Part shown: positions 32,865 to 44,109 of the stretch, piece after piece
How the letters are laid out: every line of letters starts with the position of its first letter
How positions within the stretch are numbered: the stretch's first letter is position 1
NCBI RefSeq assembly: GCF_014633365.1
Contig: NC_068352.1
Coordinates: 5,572,393-5,636,392, forward strand
Source: Diospyros lotus
Lineage: Eukaryota; Streptophyta; Magnoliopsida; Ericales; Ebenaceae
Reading direction: 5' to 3'
Length of the DNA stretch: 64,000 nucleotides
Made by a program: the position numbers and the translations under genes
Notes under the pieces: model-generated
Told to the model about the DNA's origin: nothing
The model's database searches: none
The model's input: the letters and a program-made list of their open reading frames with translations, nothing else

Positions 32865-34341
32865 GTAAACTCGACATTTTATCTTCTTCTTAAATGTATT
32901 GATTACATTGTAGACCTCAGTATGGATTACTTGAGGAAGAGAAGCAGATCGTATTGGATTGGCTCCTCACGTGTAGGAATGGGAAGTCACACATCTTTAT
33001 TGCTTGGTGGCTCTTGGGATTTTGAGCATGGTTTTATCTCTTTTGAGATTCATTTGATGGCGCCTAGCTATTTTGGACATTTTTGTCATGGGCTTACATC
33101 CTAAAATCAATTGTTGTTAGGCATGGCTTACTTAGGATCTTATATACTCATTTGGCATTCAATCTCCAATTTTATGTGTTAATACTTATTGAAATTGTTG
33201 TTGAAATTGTGTTGTCTTAGTTAGGCCTAAAGTACTATTACTTCTGTTAATACTTATTTGTTAAGAACTTATGATTGTTGTTATGGTTATTATTGGCATT
33301 ATCACCTATTTACCATTCAGTATGAAGAGTGCCCTGAAACACTTGAAACACTAGTATGTATTAATGAATCATTAGATTGAAGGGAATGTACCTAGTTCAA
33401 TGCCATGCTTAGCCTACTCAAAAGGACATTAAAGAGTAGTCATTTATTTTTGGACTTGTCATTAATAAGTATGAAATCAAATAGGTTTAGATTCCAAAAT
33501 TTTGGTGCTGAGTTCTATAAAGTTTTTTTTTTCCTGTAATATTCTATAAAGTTAAGACTGTCTTATGGGATCATTTGAACATTGTTAAACTTATTAGAAG
33601 TCTATGATTGTGACTTCATGCAGCCTATTCAAATTAAGGATTACTATTATCTTCATCAAGCATTATGGGTATTGTGTCTATGTAACAGACTGGCTGTTTT
33701 GCTTTCTGTTTAGATGGAGTTTTTGGGTTGTTTCAGCTTCACTACTAGTGTTGATGTAAATTTCTGTTGAGGATTCTTCACCTTTTCAGCATTGCTTAAG
33801 AGATGATATTTGAAGATAATTAACCTATCCTCTCTAACTCCACATAAATGAACAGCCCCCCCCCCCCCCCCCCCCCAAAAAAAAAGGCATCCTTTAATTT
33901 TACAGACATGAGTCAGATGATATTCCTCACCCATGTAAAATGGCTATAGGCATTTGTAATTGATCAAACAATTTGCTTAAAAAAAGAAAAAGAGAACTGT
34001 TTAAATTTTATCAATGACACAGAATTTAATGCCCCTGCAGATATTATATTCAAGTTCTATTCAACATGCAACAGAGAAATTTATGTTTGCTTTGCTCCTG
34101 TCACATTCTGTGTAGAAGTTTCTGATTGTCTTCCCCCTTGCTCTTTCACAGTTGGGTTTTCAGAGCTCTGGATTATGTTGAATGCTGATTCTATGGAATT
34201 GGTGTCTGGTTTTTGCTACAAAATGCAGCTTGTTTTCCATTTCGGATATGGCTGGTTCCAGTGGCTTTTTGTGGCCCCCTTCTTTCTTTTTTACTTATAA
34301 AATGCTAAAAGTGGTTGAATGACATGGCATGAAAAATGCTG

Positions 34342-34372
<31 letters not shown>

Positions 34373-34397
34373 GTTCTCTAACTAAATGTTCTTGCAG
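32865..34397. other. CACTA interior between the two captured genes
   Basis: Intron-like sequence. It includes a run of 21 C followed by 9 A (33856-33885) and a CT dinucleotide run (34344-34370). No further exon could be assigned. Upstream 14-3-3 exons, if captured, were not recognised. Confidence 0.4.
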
Positions 34398-34735
34398 GCA
34401 GCTACCGCTGCAGCAGAGGCTGATTTGCCTCCAACACATCCCATTCGGTTGGGCTTGGCCCTGAATTTCTTAGTCTTTTATTATGAGATTATGAATTCAC
34501 CTGAGAGGTTAGCAGTGCATTCTATTTAATTGAAATCTGTACAAATTGGTCAATGTCTTATTTGATGTAGGAGCTGCTTTTGTCAGGGCTTGTCATCTTG
34601 CAAAGCAAGCTTTTGATGAGGCCATTTCAGAGTTGGATACTTTGAATGAGGAGTCATACAAGGACAGCACTTTAATTATGCAGCTTCTTAGGGATAACCT
34701 GACCTTGTGGACTTTAGACATCCCAGAGGATGGAG
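34398..34735 (+). pseudogene. Captured two-exon fragment of a 14-3-3 (general regulatory factor) gene
   Basis: Exon 1 (34398-34507) encodes [21 protein letters not shown] sequence through LGLALNF and [11 protein letters not shown] 79-bp intron (GTTAGC...TTGTCAG, 34508-34586) follows. Exon 2 (34587-34735) encodes [39 protein letters not shown] and WTLDIPEDG, ending at a GTAATT donor. These are the phosphopeptide-groove helices 7-9 of 14-3-3 proteins. The frame is open across the splice. N-terminal exons and the variable C-terminal tail are absent. W-T-L-D replaces the usual W-T-S-D. On its own it cannot make a working dimeric 14-3-3. Confidence 0.93.
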
Positions 34736-34959
34736 GTAATTATTATCATCACTATTGAACTTCACTGTGGTTCCTAATTCTTTTGGCTTTGATTTTATTG
34801 CATCGACAGCCTGTTTCTAGTTTTAGTACTATCTGCTTGCTATGTATGCTTTGCATTTCATTTTACTGAGTTCAAATTGCTATGTGTTATGCCGTGGTTT
34901 TTTGTTACAATACAGGTTTATATTTTTTTTATACTGAATATATACAGGTTTTTAAAAAA

Positions 34960-35260
34960 AAAAATTTGCCGGCGGTTTAAAAACTGCCGGTAAAAATATT
35001 TTACCGGCAGTTTGAAATCGCCGCTAAAGTTCAGCACTTTACCAACGATTTTTAAACCGCCGGAAAAAGATTTTTATCGTCGGTAAAGTATTTCATTTGC
35101 CGGCGATTTGGAAAAACCGCCGGTAAAAGATATTTTCCAACGGTTTTTAACCGCCGGCAAGAATTTCCGACGGAGGTATTTCCGGCGGTTATTAAAACCG
35201 CCGGTAAAACTTTTACCGGCAGTTTTTTCACCGCCGGAAAAAGTCAAAACTCTTGTAGTG
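34960..35260. repeat. 3' subterminal repeats of the CACTA element
   Basis: About a dozen CCGGCGGTTTT / AAAACCGCCGG words in alternating orientation, with the element end TTGTAGTG at 35253-35260. Denser than at the 5' end. Any frame read through it is an artefact. Confidence 0.88.
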
Positions 35261-37492
35261 CCAGGCCTATTGTTTCTTCTTGAGAAGGACCTTTTTCCCA
35301 AGACTATTGTTTCTTCCCATGCCTATTGCTTATTCTTAGGAAGGCCATTCTTCCTGGGCATAGTCTTTCTACCCAAGCACAACTTTCTTTCTCAGGATGC
35401 ATGACAATTGGCCCTCCGAGTTCCCGGGAATGCAAGATATGTGGGCCTCTGAAGTCTTGGGAATGTAGGGCACGTGTCCCTCCGCTATCCTTAGGAATCA
35501 TACCTATAAATATCCAACTAAAAGACATAAAAAGGGACTTCTACTTTCAGTAAAATTTATACACACTGCGTTTCATCTACATCGTGGGCAAGGAATCCTT
35601 TTTTAACCTTTGTTCGTGACCATAACTTGCCTGGAGAAAGCCAACCTTCTTATTAAAGTAGTCAGAGTCTTCCTTAGAACATGAAGTATCCTTCTCGGAA
35701 GAATCAACATTCTTCCCAAATGCTAGTTATCCAGTGAACATCCTTCCCATAGAGATATCCTCCTTGGGCCAGCCATCATTCCCGGATAGTCATCCTTCAT
35801 GAGCGTGCATCCTTCTCGAAAAGACATCATTCTTGGGTTAGTCATCCTTCCCAGGCTTGCATCCTCCTTGTCGGGCCAGTTTTCCTTCTCGAACTCCTCT
35901 TATTCCAAGACACATTTTCCTTCTTGAAATCCACTCAACCCTCTTAGAAGCCTCATTTCTGGAGCCATCTCACCTCCCGAAGTTTGACCTCTCAAAGCCA
36001 ACTAACCTTCCCTCCTGGCGAGCACGGTTGCTTGGAGCTGTTCCCAAACATCAAAAATCATTCCCACACTACAAAATCACAATTATTGTATTTTGTCAAC
36101 AACATTGATGGTTAAGGATGGTGAGTCACATACCATTTCACATGGACATGTCTCTAATAAACTCGTGGGTGGTTGTTGGAGAGTAACACACTGAATGTGA
36201 CATTGATAATTAACCATATGACATTGTGGATAATGGTCTTGTCATCTAGTAACGATAGTGTAGTTGATCCTTAGACTTGAACTGGCATGGTTGTCTTGTG
36301 TATTGGTGTGCAAGATTTCCTAATGTGCCGAACTATCCAATTGCTAGATGGGGACATTCATCTATGTGGTTTCGCATATGGAAACAAGTGTTCAGTGATA
36401 AGATCTGTCACCCTCGTTGTTATTGATGAGGTGAACTTCATATGTGGTTTACCATTAGTGTGACAGGATAGTCCTTGGCTATGATAGATTGATTATTAGG
36501 AAAAGTGTTTCTTGAGGTGTTATCTAGTCATGTTGATAAGATCTGACATAGTTACTGAGTTTGTGAGTTTATTATTCGATGATTTTTGCTTAGTCGGGAC
36601 GTTAGGTGATGGAAGGATTATAGCACACAGTAATCGTCAACTACAATAGACTCACTTGAAGTTAGACTTCATTGCCTTCTATATTATCATAGACTGCTTC
36701 TAGGCACTTCCCAAGAACTCTCAGATCGTCACTAGAATATGGAGAGATTCCTGTGATAGATCAAGGAGTATTGGCTGGTGCCAAACGGGTTTGTGTGTTA
36801 TTTGTTTGTTAGTGGATAATGAACCTAGAAAGTCACACACCATATAGTGTTTTCATTTGGTATTGGCACTATGCACCCATTATATCTCGAATATGTCATA
36901 AAGTGTTAATGACGGTAATACATTAACAATTAGTGTGCTAAAGCATTAAGAGTTGACTGCCTTAGTTGAAGTAGTCAACTAACTCGATAGTTGATTGGCT
37001 TACGATTGGGAGTCGACTCTTAGTGCCGCCTCAACCCTCATTAGTGCGGTCTCCGCGGCAATAAATTGGAGAAGGTTGGTGGGGTAGCTGGGCAGAGTAA
37101 TTGATGGGAAATTGGAAATTTACATAAGTTGGATCTCCTGGCTTTGGCTTCCTCTATTCTTCTATTTCTTTTGTCTCTGTCTCTGTAAATTAATAGGGCG
37201 CAAGTGTCATGGGTGTTGATGAATCAAAATCCTTAGGCTAGCATATGAATAGGTGCACGTAATAGTACTAAATTGCATACTAGGTGTGGACGGACTATGC
37301 CCTCCACACAATGAGGATTCAGTCTCATTACAAAAACAATTTATGTACTCATCATGACATCGGATTACACACTAGGTGTGGGTAAACTATGTATTGTGTG
37401 TGTATTTTTAGCTTCTATTGTGTATTTCAGATATACATAAATTTTTTTAATTTTATCTTCACCACCATACATGAATTCCATCAAACATTTGT

Positions 37493-37925
37493 TCTTTTTT
37501 TTCTTGAGTGTTATTCGAATGGGGCTAAGAATGTTGAGAAGGTTCAAGTAGTAAATCTGATTGGTTGGCTAAGGGTAAAAATATCTGTTTCAAGTCTAGG
37601 TTTAGAATTTTTACATTGTAATGGTGATTTAAATTGTGACTAGGACATGAAAGGAAGAAGATCAAGACCTTTAGAAATGAAGTGGACCCTAAACAACCCC
37701 TAGAACAACTCTCACCTTCTTTAGAATATTTCTTCCCGTAAAGGTGAGAGTAAGTAGTAGAGCAAAAAGACTTGATTTTATGAAATGTCACATTTATGGA
37801 GATAAGAATTTTTCTACTGGTAGGATTGTAACATATGTACCCTTTCTAGGCATATGAATACTCGATGAAGAGACATTTGTGGGCTCATCTAGTTTTGATC
37901 GAGTTGCCTATGAATATGAACATAT
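37493..37925 (-). pseudogene. copia integrase C-terminal segment (continuation of the split copia)
   Basis: On the minus strand: VHIHRQLD..., AHKCLFIEYSYA, stop, KGYICY, SRKILISINVTFHKIKSF and YSKEGES. This is the copia KCVFIGYSxTQKGYKCY ... MDVTFHE segment, directly upstream of the hinge found at 27670-27430 once the solo LTR R is removed. Stops and small indels. Upstream integrase core and gag are not found; another repeat starts by about 37996. Confidence 0.75.
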
Positions 37926-37995
37926 TATCACTAAACGCATTCTCATGTCTAATTTTAATTAATTCAAATTGTTTTTCAAATATCTAAACTTTTTT

Positions 37996-39535
37996 GGAGA
38001 TTACATTTGCAAAATTTAGAGCCCTTCCATTTGGTGTTTTATGGTCAAACAAAGTTAAAGTGGAAGCCATTATCATGGCTTTCTAAAGGAAGGATGAATC
38101 ATGTTTCATGAATTAAGAATCTTCAAAACAATCTATAATCAAATATTTTGTATTACGATAATAAGTGTATGATGAAAATTCACACAAAACAATGTATATA
38201 ATTAATTAATAAGAATACAAGTATTTCTTTTTAATTTAAATTTTTTATTAATTAAGATATTGATAAGCTAAGATAACAACAGTGTACACATATTGTATGC
38301 TATGTTGCACGGAAACACCTCATAAGAGTCGTTTCCCTGTTTCAGAAACGTTTCCAAAACGTTTCCTATTCCCATTTCGGATCCTATTTATGCTTATTTT
38401 TTTAAAAAAATGTCCGTTTCCACATTTCCGTTTTCTATCAGAAACGTTTCCCGTTTCCGTTTCCGTGCAACATAGATTGTATGTGCCCAACCATTAGTAA
38501 CATATTAAGTTAACAACAATTCCAAACTTTATCTCAATGGTATGGTTAATTATATAAAATTTGGACCTTGATGTAATCATATCTTGTTTATATTCTTAGT
38601 AAAGTTATTACATTTTGTATTATGATTAAGGGTTTTTTTACAAAGTTTTCTTTGATTTTGTTGTCCCTATTTTGTTAGGAATTTTCTTTTTTTCATCTAC
38701 TTACCTCACACTTGTTGTCCAAAAAAAATAACCCAAGAAGGGTGATGAATTGGGTTTTATGAAAGTTCAAGGATTTTGCCCAAAAACATTTGGTTTTAAT
38801 GAATTTTATTTTTAGTGTAATTTACTAATGAAATGATTAAACAAGTAGAGAATGAATTGAGCACTATCACACAATACAAAATTTTACAGAGGTTCAATTT
38901 TTTAAAAAAATTATCCTCTTTCTTCAAGCAAAAGTGATGGTACTCTAAAATTAGCTCATAGGTCAGGCCTCGACCCATGTTATAAGCCTAGTCTCGCCTC
39001 AGCTTGTAGGCCTAACTTAGCCTCAGCTTCATATGGGGTTTTCTTCTACTTGAGCATGGAGTTTTCATAGGTTTTCCAACAAGCATATCCTGCATAGAAT
39101 TCAACTCCTACAACCTGATGATTAATCTAAATCCCTATAAACTTGGGATAAACCTTTACCCCTACATCTTAAGGGTGGGGTTTACGGTTTGTAAGGATAA
39201 TCTTAATCTTATTAATTGGTCTAGAATAACATCCCCTAGGGAGACCTAATCCTAAAATAAAGATTATATCTCCATATAACTTTAAGAGGAGGATCTCTCA
39301 TATGAGTAAGAACTCAATTCATTGTTAATCTCACTTCTAAATTATCTCTAGCTCATGAGTCTCTTGTTTACTACACTTATGTTTGACTTAAACATCAGAG
39401 TGGCTTTTCTAGCCAACCCTAAGACAGTCACACTACTTTTTTATAGCCTTCCAACATCTTTAAAGCTAGATGGAAGTTTTCATCATATAATACGTTCTTT
39501 TCTTATTAGATATATTAGTGGTTGATTTTTGCATC
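37996..39535. repeat. Repeat copy F, partner of 45540-47832
   Basis: Similar to 45540-47832 in the same orientation from TTTAGAGCCCTT...TTTGGT to GATTTTTGCATCATCAA. It includes a TGTTGTCC...CAAGAAGGGTGATGAATTGGG junction like the U5-like ends of units A, B and E. No retroelement domain could be assigned. The A/T-rich minus-strand stretch near 38280-38470 repeats GTTTCC(C) words. Function unknown. Confidence 0.65.
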
Positions 39536-39689
39536 ATCAACAATTCGACTCCAAAAGGGGTAATATCCTTACCACTCACAGTAGGATGTAAACCATGCTG
39601 AAGGACAATAATGATCAACTTTGTGGAAATAAAAAGCCCCATGCATGTAGAACGCAATGCTTAGGACACCAACCTTGAATGCCTTAGAA

Positions 39690-42385
39690 GCAATTGTTTC
39701 TACTTTTCATCTGAAAGTTAAATTCCCTATGAAATATAGATTAGGAGTCATGGCTAGTGATTAGACCATGGATTGTGATTGTAGTCTCACGGGTAACCTC
39801 CAAAAAGGGCTAAACGCGTCAGAAGAATATAGGCTATTACCCCTAATTCCTACTGAAGAATTGATACCTGTACACCTATCTAAAGCCAAGCTTAACAAGG
39901 TTGTGAAGATCAAAGTCGCGCTCTTAAGTAACCTTCGGGAACATTTAATGTCTTATGCAAAAACCATGCAACACTTCTTATGTGGAAACCCTTGGATATA
40001 TGTTAGGTATTTCCCTAGACATGACAGTGCATAAATTGAACCTTGACCCAAAGGTATAGTTAGTAGAGAAATAGGAAGCAATTGTAGAACAAGTAGCTAA
40101 GCTTTGGTCCGCAAGCTTTATCCGCGAAGTACACTCCCCTAAGCAGGTATCTAATGTAGTTATGGTTCAAAAACCCAATGGGGATTGGCATATGTGCATT
40201 GACTTCACAAACTTGAATAAAGCCTCTTTGAAGGACACATTCCCATGTTGAAGGTGGATCAACTTGTAGATGCAATGGTGGGAAACAAGCTCAGGAGTTT
40301 CGTGGACACCTACTCTAGCTTTAACCAAATCAAGATATGGGCACTAGGTAAGGAACACACAAACTTCATTACAAATTGAGGGTTATATTATTACAAGCTC
40401 ATGCCTTTTAGATTGAGGAATCCTAGAGCAACCTATCAACAACTTGTGAGTCTAAAGTTTAAAGTTTAGATAGGAAATTAAGAATATGGAGGCATACATC
40501 GATGACCTCCTCATAAGAAGTGCTAAACTTGAAGAATATGTCCCTGACTTGGGGAAACCTTCCTCACTCTTCAAACATTTAACATGAAGCTAATCTCAAA
40601 AAGTGCACCTTTGGGGTTCCTCAATTATATGTTCACCCATCAAGGCATTGAAGCAAATTCAGAGAAAATAAAAGGCAATTCTTGACATGTGCCCTCCTCG
40701 AAACATCTAGGATGTCCAAAACCTAAATGGAAATATCAATCCCCTCAGACAATATTCAAATCATGTTCGGATAACCAATGCCATCCCTTTTTATAAATTC
40801 TAAAAGAAAGCCAAACTTTCTTGTGGAATAATGAGTGACATAATACCTTCGAAGAAATATTTGACAACTCTGTCTTTATTGACCAGACTTGATCTAGGCA
40901 ATGAAATCATGCAACGCGTATCTCTCCACCAGTGAACATACTCTTAAGAGTTGTACTCACACAAGAAGAGAGACGAACACACAAGCCTATATACTACGTC
41001 AGTTGAGTCTTTCAAGGAGTCAAAACTAGGTACTCCTTAATTGAGAAATTAGGATTAACACTTGTTATATATTATGGCAAGAAAATAGCATCATTATTTT
41101 CAAGCACACAACATGATAGTACTCATGAATCAACCTCTAAGAATAGTTTTCCAAAAAACTGACCTCATCTGCCGAATATTATCCTAGATGGTAGAACTCA
41201 GCGAGTTTAATATCCAATTCCAGCCATGACCTGCCTCGAAAGCACAAGTCTTAGCAGATTTTATATTTGAAATTATTATCCTAGATGGTCAAATGAAAAG
41301 AAAAACCAACCCCTAAACAAGGGAAACGCAACCTAGCTAGGTCTTACATGTTAATGGATCATCCGGGGCCGCATCATCAAGGCTGGAATGGTCATAGTAT
41401 CCCCAAAGGCGACTGAATGAGGTACGCCTTACAATTTGTATTCAAAACAACTAACAATGAGGCTAAGTATGAGGCACTAGTCATCAACTTGCAAATCGCC
41501 CAAGTGGTGGGAGCAACATGTGTGAAGGCCTATAATGATTTTCAACTAGTGGTCAGCTAAATGAAGGGAACCTTTGAAGCTCGAGAAACAAAAATGGTCA
41601 GTACCTAGCTAGCTAAAGTTAATGAGGTAATCGCGACTTTCCAAAGTCGTCATCTAATAGGGGCCTCAAGTGAAAAACCAAGATGCGGATTCTTTTTCTA
41701 CTTAGCCGCCGAAGCAAACAAAGACCTCCCAAATCAAACCTATCCCTAATTGGATGGACCCAATCATATCTTATCTAGAGCATAAAACACTACCCGAATC
41801 CCAAGCCAAAGCTTTAAAGCTAGAAAGGAAAATAGCGCATTATGTCTTGGACTAAGGAATCCTATACTAATGATCGTTCATTCATCCCCTGCTATGATGC
41901 TTAGCTCACTTGGAAGCAAATTAAGCCTTAAGGGAGGTGTATGAAATGACTGGTAGAAGACATCCCAGACCATGCTCCTTGGCTTTCAAGGCACTTCACT
42001 AGGGTTACTATTGGCATACTCTCTTCATCAACACCAAAGAACTAGTAATGAAATGAGATAGTTGTTAACGTCATATCAACTCTAGAACCACCTGTCGACC
42101 CAACAAATGTCCAACCTTGTTTTTCCTTTGGCCATTCACCCAATGCGAGCTTGATATTGTCAAACTGCTCCCCTAGGCCACCTGATAATGAAGGCATCTA
42201 ATCGTGATAGTCGACAATTTCACCAAATGGGTGGAAGCCAAAGCTCGCTTTCAAATCACATCTAATAAGGCCCATGATTTTCTCAATTTACTAGAAAACA
42301 GTACCCAATTTACGAGAAAACCCTTTCACGACTTTTGCAAAACATATCATATTAAGCTTCAGTTCTCAACTGTGATGCACACATT
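39690..42385 (+). pseudogene. Ty3/gypsy Tat-lineage pol remnant (RT, RNase H, archaeal-type RNase H, integrase)
   Basis: Motifs appear in order but in shifting frames. MLKVDQLVDAMVGNKLRSFV and SFNQIK are followed by LMPFRLRNPRATYQQL (about 40400) and MEAYIDDLLIRS with the YxDD at 40495-40506. RNase H traces follow at about 40800-41270. An archaeal-type RNase H (NNEAKYEALVINLQIAQVVG, about 41455) and an integrase piece (IVDNFTKWVEAKA, about 42205) complete it. RT, RNase H, aRNH, integrase is the Tat/Ogre arrangement. Many stops and frameshifts; no LTRs were recognised at either side. Confidence 0.85.
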
Positions 42386-42578
42386 GTGGAAATTTTCTAT
42401 GGGAAGCATACATTTTATTCATGTAGGATCAGTGTTTATAATTCAACAATACTGGTTGGTTATTAACGTTGTGGATAAAAGTTAATGATTTCTTTTGAAT
42501 AGTGATAAAAATTTTATGTTTTTATATAAACCTATATTTGAAGTTTACGGTCCTCGATGGGACTTCTGATGCCTAGAG

Positions 42579-43319
42579 TGTTGGAGAGATTTTCAAAAAA
42601 AAATTTATTGTAATATAGTTGACATGTTTTGGGGAGAGATTCAAGTCAAAGAACTAGAGGTTGTAACATTTCACTCTTCTTCTTATTCTATTTATACATA
42701 TGAATGGTTATAATCTTTCTAATTTTATTTACACATATGAATGGTTGTAACCTTTAGTGAAGGGTTGTGCTTCACTTGTTTTAAATTTTATTGACACAAA
42801 TAAGTGGTTATAATCTTTTGTGACGGGATGTATCTTTGGTAAAGGTTTGAAACATAGGAATTGGTTGTAACCTTCTATAAAGGATTGTAACACATGAATG
42901 GTTATACCTTTGGTGAAGGGTTATAACATTATCTATAAATAGATTGATGTATTCTTTGATCAAAATATTTAGAATTCATATTATTTCTCTTTCTTTATTC
43001 TTCTCCTACCTTCTTACATAAAACTTCATAATTTTCATATATTTAAAAATCAATTCTTTGTATTCTTTTATTGTAAAATTAGAATACAAAACTTCTTGTA
43101 TTTGTTATTAATTCTGTATGTTTAGGTTTGTTGTTGAGAATTGCACATTTGGCAATAAACATTATTTTTTATTCCATTGTATCTTGGAGACTTATTTGGA
43201 TCCTTTGTACATTGTATATTGGGATAAACAAAGTTTTAAGGAAAGTAAAGTTTTTGTGCCTTGAAATCTTTAAGTTACTACAATATATTTGTCATTACGA
43301 CACTACGAATTTTTCTACA
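42579..43319 (+). mobile_element. Solo LTR N (741 bp)
   Basis: Starts TGTTGGAGAGATTTTC and ends TTTTTCTACA, with a perfect 5-bp TSD TAGAG (42574-42578, 43320-43324). The start resembles that of the Ale-type LTR near 20811. A TATA box (CTATAAATAG) lies at 42933-42942. Upstream of it is a cluster of GGTTATAA / GGTTGTAACC words. Confidence 0.85.
42655..42930 (+). repeat. GGTTATAACC-type word array in LTR N
   Basis: About eight words such as AATGGTTATAATCTTT, AATGGTTGTAACCTTT and GGGTTATAACATT, roughly 30-60 bp apart. The consensus GGTTATAACC is a perfect 10-bp palindrome. It ends directly before the TATA box. Confidence 0.8.
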
Positions 43320-43687
43320 TAGAGTCGTGTAATTGCCACTCAAGGAGACCAATCTATTTCTAATGGGCACATTTTATTCTGGTATTCAAAGTGTTTTATA
43401 ATTTAATAAAACTACTTGTGAACTCTCTGCAGAATTTTGAACAATTCCTTGTAAATATATAGATAAAACTTGTATGGTTTATAAAAAGCTTTGAAGTCTA
43501 TGATCATGGACACATTTTATCCTTATAGCCAGTGTGCTTACAATTCAAGAAAATCAATTGTTAACTTTCCAAAGAACTGTCAATAATTTCTAGTAAATGT
43601 ACTGATATAACCATGTATGTTCTTTAAACCGTTGTTTGAAGCCTATGATAAGTGGGAAGGGAATTTAATGATCATAAATCATGTAAT

Positions 43688-44109
43688 TAGGGGTGAGAAA
43701 GAGTTCAGGTAAATTGAATTAACTGAATTGAATCAAATCGACAAAACTTGTCGATGGGTTCGATTTTTTACCAATAATAGTTCGATTCGATTATTTACCT
43801 CAAGATTTTTTATTATTCAATTCGGTTCGGTTCGATTATTTCTCCCAAGAATTTCAATTATTCAGTTCATTTTTTTTTATATTATTAATCAAAAAATCGA
43901 ACTAAACTGACAACCCAACCCTCTTTTATTAGGCTCTATTTTTTAGTAAGAATTTCAATTCAATTTTTGGTTTCAGTTAGAACGACTCAAAATTCAATTA
44001 GTTCGATTACAATTATTTCAGTTAATTTAGATGACTCAATCAGTTCGATTCGATTTGGTTAGTAATTTTCGATCAGTTCAATTTGATTATGACCGATTAT
44101 ACACTCCTA
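43688..44109. mobile_element. hAT-type MITE (422 bp)
   Basis: Starts TAGGGGTGAG and ends ACACTCCTA (inverse TAGGAGTGT). A perfect 8-bp TSD, CATGTAAT, flanks it (43680-43687, 44110-44117). The interior is rich in TTCGGTTCGATT / AATCGAAC words in both orientations. No transposase. Confidence 0.88.

Larger units (their letters stand above)
28114..35260. mobile_element. CACTA (En/Spm-type) transposon, 7147 bp, non-autonomous, gene-fragment carrier
   Basis: Starts CACTACAAGAAAT and ends TCTTGTAGTG, the inverse. It is flanked on both sides by CCA (28111-28113, 35261-35263), the 3-bp TSD of the superfamily. Subterminal regions at both ends are filled with short CCGGCGGTTT-type repeats in both orientations. 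I see no transposase domain. Instead the interior holds pieces of at least two host genes with exon-intron structure, plus a nested solo LTR. A non-autonomous carrier mobilised by a transposase in trans is the simplest reading. Confidence 0.93.
27976..36104 (+). mobile_element. Solo LTR S inside solo LTR R, itself split by a CACTA transposon
   Basis: Starts TGTTGTACC and ends GTCAACAACA. Flanks are CTGAT (27971-27975) and TTGAT (36105-36109). Joining the flanks restores a stretch collinear with the related LTR at 61783-63652, which confirms the boundary. Excluding the CACTA element it is about 980 bp. It has CTTCCCAAGAAG / TTCTTGGGAAGG words repeated on both sides of the CACTA insertion, then a CCTATAAATA TATA box at 35503-35512. 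After that come further TTCTTCCCA-type words, to about 36070. Confidence 0.82.
27679..37487 (+). mobile_element. Solo LTR R, expanded from about 1.7 kb to 9.8 kb by nested insertions
   Basis: Starts TGTGTGTACCCTAATGC and ends CCATCAAACA. Flanks are TTAGT (27674-27678) and TTTGT (37488-37492), a 5-bp TSD with one mismatch. Removing the insertion 27976-36104 and its TSD leaves about 1675 bp that align along their length, in the opposite orientation, with the solo LTR at 61783-63652. It sits in the integrase-to-RT hinge of the minus-strand copia. Decayed AGTCGACT/AGTTGACT words lie at about 36947-37022. Confidence 0.82.

Noticed and set aside
33856..33885. C21-A9 homopolymer junction as a biological signal
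   Set aside because: More likely a simple-sequence expansion or an assembly error in intron-like DNA; nothing around it depends on it.
35074..35404. Frames in the CACTA 3' end and beyond
   Set aside because: Produced by the CCGGCGGTTT subterminal repeats and LTR S word repeats; repetitive peptide without a domain.
36066..36077. CACTACAAAATC word that looks like a CACTA terminus
   Set aside because: No partner end and no 3-bp TSD; it lies inside the terminal part of solo LTR S.
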